Assembly (NCBI RefSeq): GCF_000423345.1
Contig: NZ_AUHU01000006.1
Location: 124,001-188,000, forward strand
Direction of reading: 5' to 3'
Source: Marinimicrobium agarilyticum DSM 16975
GTDB taxonomy: Bacteria; Pseudomonadota; Gammaproteobacteria; Pseudomonadales; Cellvibrionaceae
Length of the DNA: 64,000 nt
Shown here: piece after piece, positions 60,372 to 64,000 of the stretch
Layout: each line of letters starts with the position of its first letter
How positions within the stretch are numbered: the first letter of the stretch is position 1
The notes under the pieces: generated by a model
Told to the model about the DNA's origin: nothing
What the model saw: only the letters and a program-made list of their open reading frames with translations
Database searches by the model: none
Position numbers and translations under genes: made by a program

Positions 60372-60860
60372 ATGAAACTCTCCATCAACGGCCAGGTATC
60401 TGAGGTCGATGTCGAAGACGACACCCCTTTGCTTTGGGTGCTACGCGAACAGCTAGGCCTCACCGGCACCAAATACGGCTGCGGCATCGCCATGTGCGGG
60501 GCCTGCACCGTGCACATTGATGGCGTGGCGCAACGCTCTTGCGTACTGCCCATCAGCGCCGTGAGCGAGACTCAGAAAATCACTACCATTGAGGGCCTTG
60601 GAGTGCAGCAATTTCACCCGGTGCAGGACGCCTGGGCCGAGATCGATGTGGCCCAGTGCGGCTTCTGTCAGCCGGGTATGATCATGGCAGTCTCGTCGCT
60701 GCTGGCACAGGACCCGAACCCCACCGATGAACAGATCCAGAGCGAAATCACCAACATCTGCCGCTGCGGGACTTACCCGAGGGTGCTTGAGGGCGTAAAG
60801 CTCGCGGCCCAGCGCATGGCGTCCAACCAGAAGGCCGGAGGTTCCAATGAACAAGTCTGA
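60372..60860 (+). CDS. 2Fe-2S subunit of molybdenum hydroxylase (IorA-like), set 2
   Basis: A 162-residue paralogue of the protein at 36288-36806, with GCGIAMCGACTVH and CGFCQPGM ... NICRCGTYPR iron-sulfur sites. It overlaps the large subunit gene by 14 bp. Unlike set 1, no cytochrome gene accompanies it, so its electron acceptor may be different or encoded elsewhere. Confidence 0.93.
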   Translation: MKLSINGQVSEVDVEDDTPLLWVLREQLGLTGTKYGCGIAMCGACTVHIDGVAQRSCVLPISAVSETQKITTIEGLGVQQFHPVQDAWAEIDVAQCGFCQPGMIMAVSSLLAQDPNPTDEQIQSEITNICRCGTYPRVLEGVKLAAQRMASNQKAGGSNEQV

Positions 60861-63048
60861 AACCAACGCGCACTCTGAAGGCGCCATCAATCTGACCCGC
60901 CGGGGTTTTCTCAAAGGCAGCGGTGCCGCCGCCGGCGCCTTTGTATTTGGTTTTTCGGTGCCCTTCAGCCAATCGGCCTTGGCGCAATCAAACTCGCCCG
61001 AGGTGAACGCCTGGGTGGTGGTTCAGCCCGATGAGACGGTGCTGATCCGTATCGCCCGTCAGGAAATGGGCCAGGGCTCATTGACCGGCCTGGCGCAGTT
61101 GGTGGCCGAGGAGCTGGAGTGCGACTGGGACAAGGTCGACTTCGACCTGGTGAAACCGGGCCAGAACCGCGAGCGCGACAATGCCTGGGGGAGTCAGTTC
61201 ACGGCCGGCTCGACGGCGATTCGTGGCTCCCACGAGTACCTGCGTCAGGGCGGCGCTTCCGCACGTATGATGCTGACCGAGGCCGCCGCCCTGCAGTGGC
61301 AGGTGTCCGCCAGTGAGTGCCGCGTTTCCGAAGGGGTGATCACTCACGAGCCTAGCGGACGCACCACCACATACGGCGCCGTGGCCAAGGCGGCCAATGA
61401 CATCGAGCCGCCCAAGACCGAGTCCATCATCCTCAAGGACCCTAAAAACTGGCGCATTGCCGGTAAGGACAAGGCGCGGCTGGACACTCTGGACAAACTC
61501 GACGGCTCCCTGGTGTACGGCGTGGACTTCTCCATGCCCGGTATGCTGGTGGCGGTACCCAAGGCCTGCCCGGTGCACGGCGGCAAACTGAAAAGTTTCG
61601 ACGCTGAGAAGGTCAAGAACATGCCCGGCGTCAAGCAGGTGGTGCGCGTCGATGACGAAACCGTGGCGGTGGTCGCGGATACCTTCTGGCGCGCCCAGAA
61701 AGCCTTGAAAGCCCTGCCGATCGAGTGGGATGAAGGCGACAACGCCAAAGTCTCCAGCGAGAGTATCGCCAAAAAGCTGCGCGAGGGCCTGACCGCGGAC
61801 ACCTCGTTTGTCGGCAATCAGGCGGGTGATGCCAAAGACGCTCTGGCCAACGCCGAGCAGGTCATCGAAGCCGACTACAGTTATCCCTATCAGAATCACG
61901 CCCAGATGGAGACGCTCGCCGCCACCGTGCGCTGGCGCAAGAACGGCTGCGAGATGTGGGGACCGACCCAGGTGCCAGGAGCGGCCCTGGCGGCCCTGGC
62001 CGAAGCGGCGGAACTGCCGCAGGACGTCTGCGAAATCCACACGATGCGCATCGGCGGCAGCTTTGGTCGCCGCGCGGCCACGGACTATATACGACAGGCC
62101 ACCCTGATCGCCAAGCAGATTCCCGACACGCCGATCAAGCTGATGTGGACGCGGGAAGAGGACATGCTGCAGGGCCGTTTCCATCCGGTGACCCAGTGTC
62201 GTCTACGTGCGGCCATGGACGATGAAGGCAACGTCCAGGCACTGCATATGCGCATTTCCGGTCAGTCGATCATGGCCTACGCCATGCCCCAGGCGATGGG
62301 CGACAATGGCGATCCGGTGGCGTACCAGGGTCTGGATCCCGAAGGCGACATGGCGCTCGGTTACTCGTTTCCCAACCTGCTGGTCGACCACGCCATGCAC
62401 AACCCGCACATCCGCCCGGGCTTCTGGCGGGGCGTCAACCTGAATCAGAATGCCCTGTATCTGGAGAGCTTTATCGACGAGCTGGCTCACGCCGCCGGCC
62501 AGGACCCGCTGGCGTTTCGTCGCAAGCTGATGGCCAACCACCCGAAGCACCTGGCGGTGCTCGAAGCCGCCGCCAAGGGTATCGGCTGGGACACCAAACC
62601 ACCGGAAGGCATTTATCGCGGCATTGCCCAGGTGAAAGGTTTTGGCAGCTATGTGGCGGCCGCTGCGGAAGTGTCGGTTACCGATGGCGAAGTGAAGATG
62701 CACCGCATTGTGGCCGCGACCGACCCGGGCCATGTCATCAACCCCCAACAGGTGGAAGCGCAAGTGGCCGGCTCGTTCGTCTACGGTTTATCGCCCCTGC
62801 TCTATAGCGAAGCGACGGTGAAAGACGGGCGTATTGAGCAGCAGAACTTCAACACCTATAGAGTGATGACGCTCAAAGATATGCCCAAGGTGGAAGTGAT
62901 CACCATGCCCTCCGGCGGCTTCTGGGGCGGTGTGGGCGAACCCACCATCGCGGTAGCGGCACCGGCGGTGTTGAACGCAATTTTCGCAGCAACCGGCAAG
63001 CGCATTCGCAATATCCCCCTCAAAAATACCGACCTGACAGTCAGTTAA
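60847..63048 (+). CDS. Molybdopterin-binding large subunit (IorB-like), set 2
   Basis: A 733-residue catalytic subunit. A twin-arginine-like signal (TRRGFLKGSGAAAGAF) precedes a hydrophobic stretch ending ALAQS. The pterin glycine stretch GGSFGRRAATDY and the C-terminal GGVGEPTIAVAAPAV with the catalytic Glu are present. Substrate unknown; it is a clear paralogue of the 36803-39109 protein, but only moderately similar by eye. It ends at a bidirectional terminator facing narK. Confidence 0.92.
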   Translation: MNKSETNAHSEGAINLTRRGFLKGSGAAAGAFVFGFSVPFSQSALAQSNSPEVNAWVVVQPDETVLIRIARQEMGQGSLTGLAQLVAEELECDWDKVDFDLVKPGQNRERDNAWGSQFTAGSTAIRGSHEYLRQGGASARMMLTEAAALQWQVSASECRVSEGVITHEPSGRTTTYGAVAKAANDIEPPKTESIILKDPKNWRIAGKDKARLDTLDKLDGSLVYGVDFSMPGMLVAVPKACPVHGGKLKSFDAEKVKNMPGVKQVVRVDDETVAVVADTFWRAQKALKALPIEWDEGDNAKVSSESIAKKLREGLTADTSFVGNQAGDAKDALANAEQVIEADYSYPYQNHAQMETLAATVRWRKNGCEMWGPTQVPGAALAALAEAAELPQDVCEIHTMRIGGSFGRRAATDYIRQATLIAKQIPDTPIKLMWTREEDMLQGRFHPVTQCRLRAAMDDEGNVQALHMRISGQSIMAYAMPQAMGDNGDPVAYQGLDPEGDMALGYSFPNLLVDHAMHNPHIRPGFWRGVNLNQNALYLESFIDELAHAAGQDPLAFRRKLMANHPKHLAVLEAAAKGIGWDTKPPEGIYRGIAQVKGFGSYVAAAAEVSVTDGEVKMHRIVAATDPGHVINPQQVEAQVAGSFVYGLSPLLYSEATVKDGRIEQQNFNTYRVMTLKDMPKVEVITMPSGGFWGGVGEPTIAVAAPAVLNAIFAATGKRIRNIPLKNTDLTVS

Positions 63049-63051
63049 AAA

Positions 63052-63090
63052 AACAACGTCTCCTCTTGCGCACCAAGGGGAGACGTTGTT
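63052..63090. terminator. Bidirectional terminator between molybdenum hydroxylase and narK
   Basis: AACAACGTCTCC (63052-63063) and GGAGACGTTGTT (63079-63090) form a perfect 12-bp stem. An A-run before it gives a T-run on the minus strand, so it should stop narK transcription efficiently; toward the plus strand the tail is less T-rich. Confidence 0.85.
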
Positions 63091-63118
63091 GTGGGCCTCC
63101 TACGATAAACCCATCACC

Positions 63119-64000
63119 TCAACAGGGCACCTCGGCGCCACGCCGGGCGTAATACCACCAAGTGACCAACAGGCAGGTAACATAGAACACCACGAAACCG
63201 ATCAAGGCTGCAGCCACACCGCCGGTCATATCAAACGACGTACCGTAGGCCTTCGGGATAAAGAAGCCGCCGTAGGCCGCAATGGCGGAGATGAAACCGA
63301 GTACCGCGGCGGCTTCGCGATTACCCTCCGTTTCCGCCTGCTCATTATTGCCCAGCGCGCGCTGACGCAGGGTCATAAACATCACCGGCACCATGCGGAA
63401 GGTGGACCCATTGAGTACCCCGGAGGCGATAAACAGCACCAGAAACATCCCGAAGAATCCCCAGAAGTTGCCGGTACTGCCCTCGTCCGGCAAAAAGTGC
63501 ATCACGCCAAACACGCCGGCAATCATGACCGCAAACACCCACAAAGTAACCCGGGCGCCGCCGAGTTTGTCGGCAATCACCCCGCCGGCGGGTCGGGCCA
63601 AGGCGCCGAGCAGGGGGCCGATAAAGGCGTATTTAGTCGGGTCCACATCCTTGAACAACAGGCCTGACAACAAGGGGAACCCGGCGGCAAAGCCGATAAA
63701 GCTGCCGAAAGCGCCCAGATACAGCCAACACATCAACCAGGTGTGCTTGCGCTTGAAAATGATGGCCTGATCACTGAATGAGGATTTTGCCGAAGCGATG
63801 TCATTCATTCCAAACCACGCGGCAATGGCGGCGGCGATGATAAACGGCACCCAGATCAAGGCGGCGTTCTGAATCCAGAGAGACTCCCCCGCCGCATTGC
63901 CGGACTGAACCACCATGGGGTCGCCACCAAAAGGACCGAGCACGCTGGCGGCGATTGCCAGTGGTGCGATCAACTGCATTCCCGACACCCCAAGATTACC
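63119..64000 (-). CDS. narK: Nitrate/nitrite transporter NarK type (C-terminal part, cut by window edge)
   Basis: About 294 residues of an MFS protein, continuing beyond the right edge; the first residues seen are GNLGVSGMQLIAPLA, the known NarK signature region (GNLGVS). Further family blocks are GFAAGFPLL, GALARPAGGVIADKLGGARVT and RREAAAVLGFISA-like EGNREAAAVLGFISAIAAYGGF. It imports nitrate and/or exports nitrite for the nar system. It is on the same strand as narGHJI but separated from it by three unrelated plus-strand units. Confidence 0.92.
   Translation of the reverse strand, partial: GNLGVSGMQLIAPLAIAASVLGPFGGDPMVVQSGNAAGESLWIQNAALIWVPFIIAAAIAAWFGMNDIASAKSSFSDQAIIFKRKHTWLMCWLYLGAFGSFIGFAAGFPLLSGLLFKDVDPTKYAFIGPLLGALARPAGGVIADKLGGARVTLWVFAVMIAGVFGVMHFLPDEGSTGNFWGFFGMFLVLFIASGVLNGSTFRMVPVMFMTLRQRALGNNEQAETEGNREAAAVLGFISAIAAYGGFFIPKAYGTSFDMTGGVAAALIGFVVFYVTCLLVTWWYYARRGAEVPC

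Noticed and set aside
1-64000. CRISPR arrays, tRNA or rRNA genes, transposases or prophage genes
   Set aside because: None seen on reading both strands; the repeats present are single palindromes, not spaced direct repeats.

Overview
The window looks like the chromosome of a marine or saline gammaproteobacterium, probably of the Cellvibrionales/Marinimicrobium type. This rests on the Pseudomonas-like pairing of orn with rsgA and rhdA, a narGHJI-PPIase operon, Cti, HemN with an FNR/Anr-type box, and single polysaccharide-active genes (a pectinesterase and a BNR-4 lipoprotein). The DNA is GC-rich by eye and densely coded on both strands. I see no rRNA, tRNA, CRISPR array or transposase. The taxon is an inference.

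Layout. 1-4.1 kb: housekeeping genes (orn end, rsgA, rhdA, a RimK-like ATP-grasp protein, DUF3859). 4.1-12.9 kb: a cluster of palindromic intergenic repeats, then a minus-strand guanidine utilisation operon (ABC transporter, two DUF1989 carboxyguanidine deiminase subunits, biotin-dependent guanidine carboxylase) behind a clear guanidine-I (ykkC) riboswitch. 13.2-25.3 kb: small stress-type membrane and lipoproteins, a BNR-4 lipoprotein, an MFS / GNAT-nitrilase / membrane-protein set, the fatty acid cis-trans isomerase, an EAL protein with an XRE regulator and a pair of matching operator palindromes, and MtfA. 25.3-28.5 kb: hemN and purEK.

28.7-33.5 kb and 45.0-49.1 kb form what I judge the most interesting system: two blocks that together encode a selenium small-molecule pathway. 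Block 1 has an EgtB/SenA-type non-haem iron synthase, an OvoA C-terminal-type methyltransferase, a small unknown protein, and an FAD oxidoreductase fused to selenophosphate synthetase (SelD). Block 2 has the selenosugar synthase SenB, divergent from a PhnD-type putative selenium-oxyanion ABC transporter. The pairing of an OvoA-type (not EgtD-type) methyltransferase with SenB and SelD points to ovoselenol (a 5-selenohistidine derivative) rather than selenoneine. The proposed order is uptake, SelD selenophosphate, SenB selenosugar, C-Se bond on histidine, then N-methylation.

33.7-44.9 kb, between the two selenium blocks: an orphan protein resembling an endonuclease/exonuclease/phosphatase with a basic NLS-like stretch, a three-gene molybdenum hydroxylase with a tri-haem cytochrome c, a MocA-like nucleotidyltransferase, a formate/nitrite transporter, a PP2C-Ser/Thr kinase fusion, a histone-deacetylase-family protein and a pectinesterase. 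49.3-64 kb: the respiratory nitrate reductase operon narGHJI plus a parvulin, metY, a NarX-type sensor, a second two-gene molybdenum hydroxylase and the C-terminal part of a NarK-type nitrate transporter. Anaerobic and nitrate metabolism is tied together by FNR/Anr-like boxes (upstream of hemN, near narG, at the FNT gene) and a 7-2-7 NarL-like site upstream of narG.
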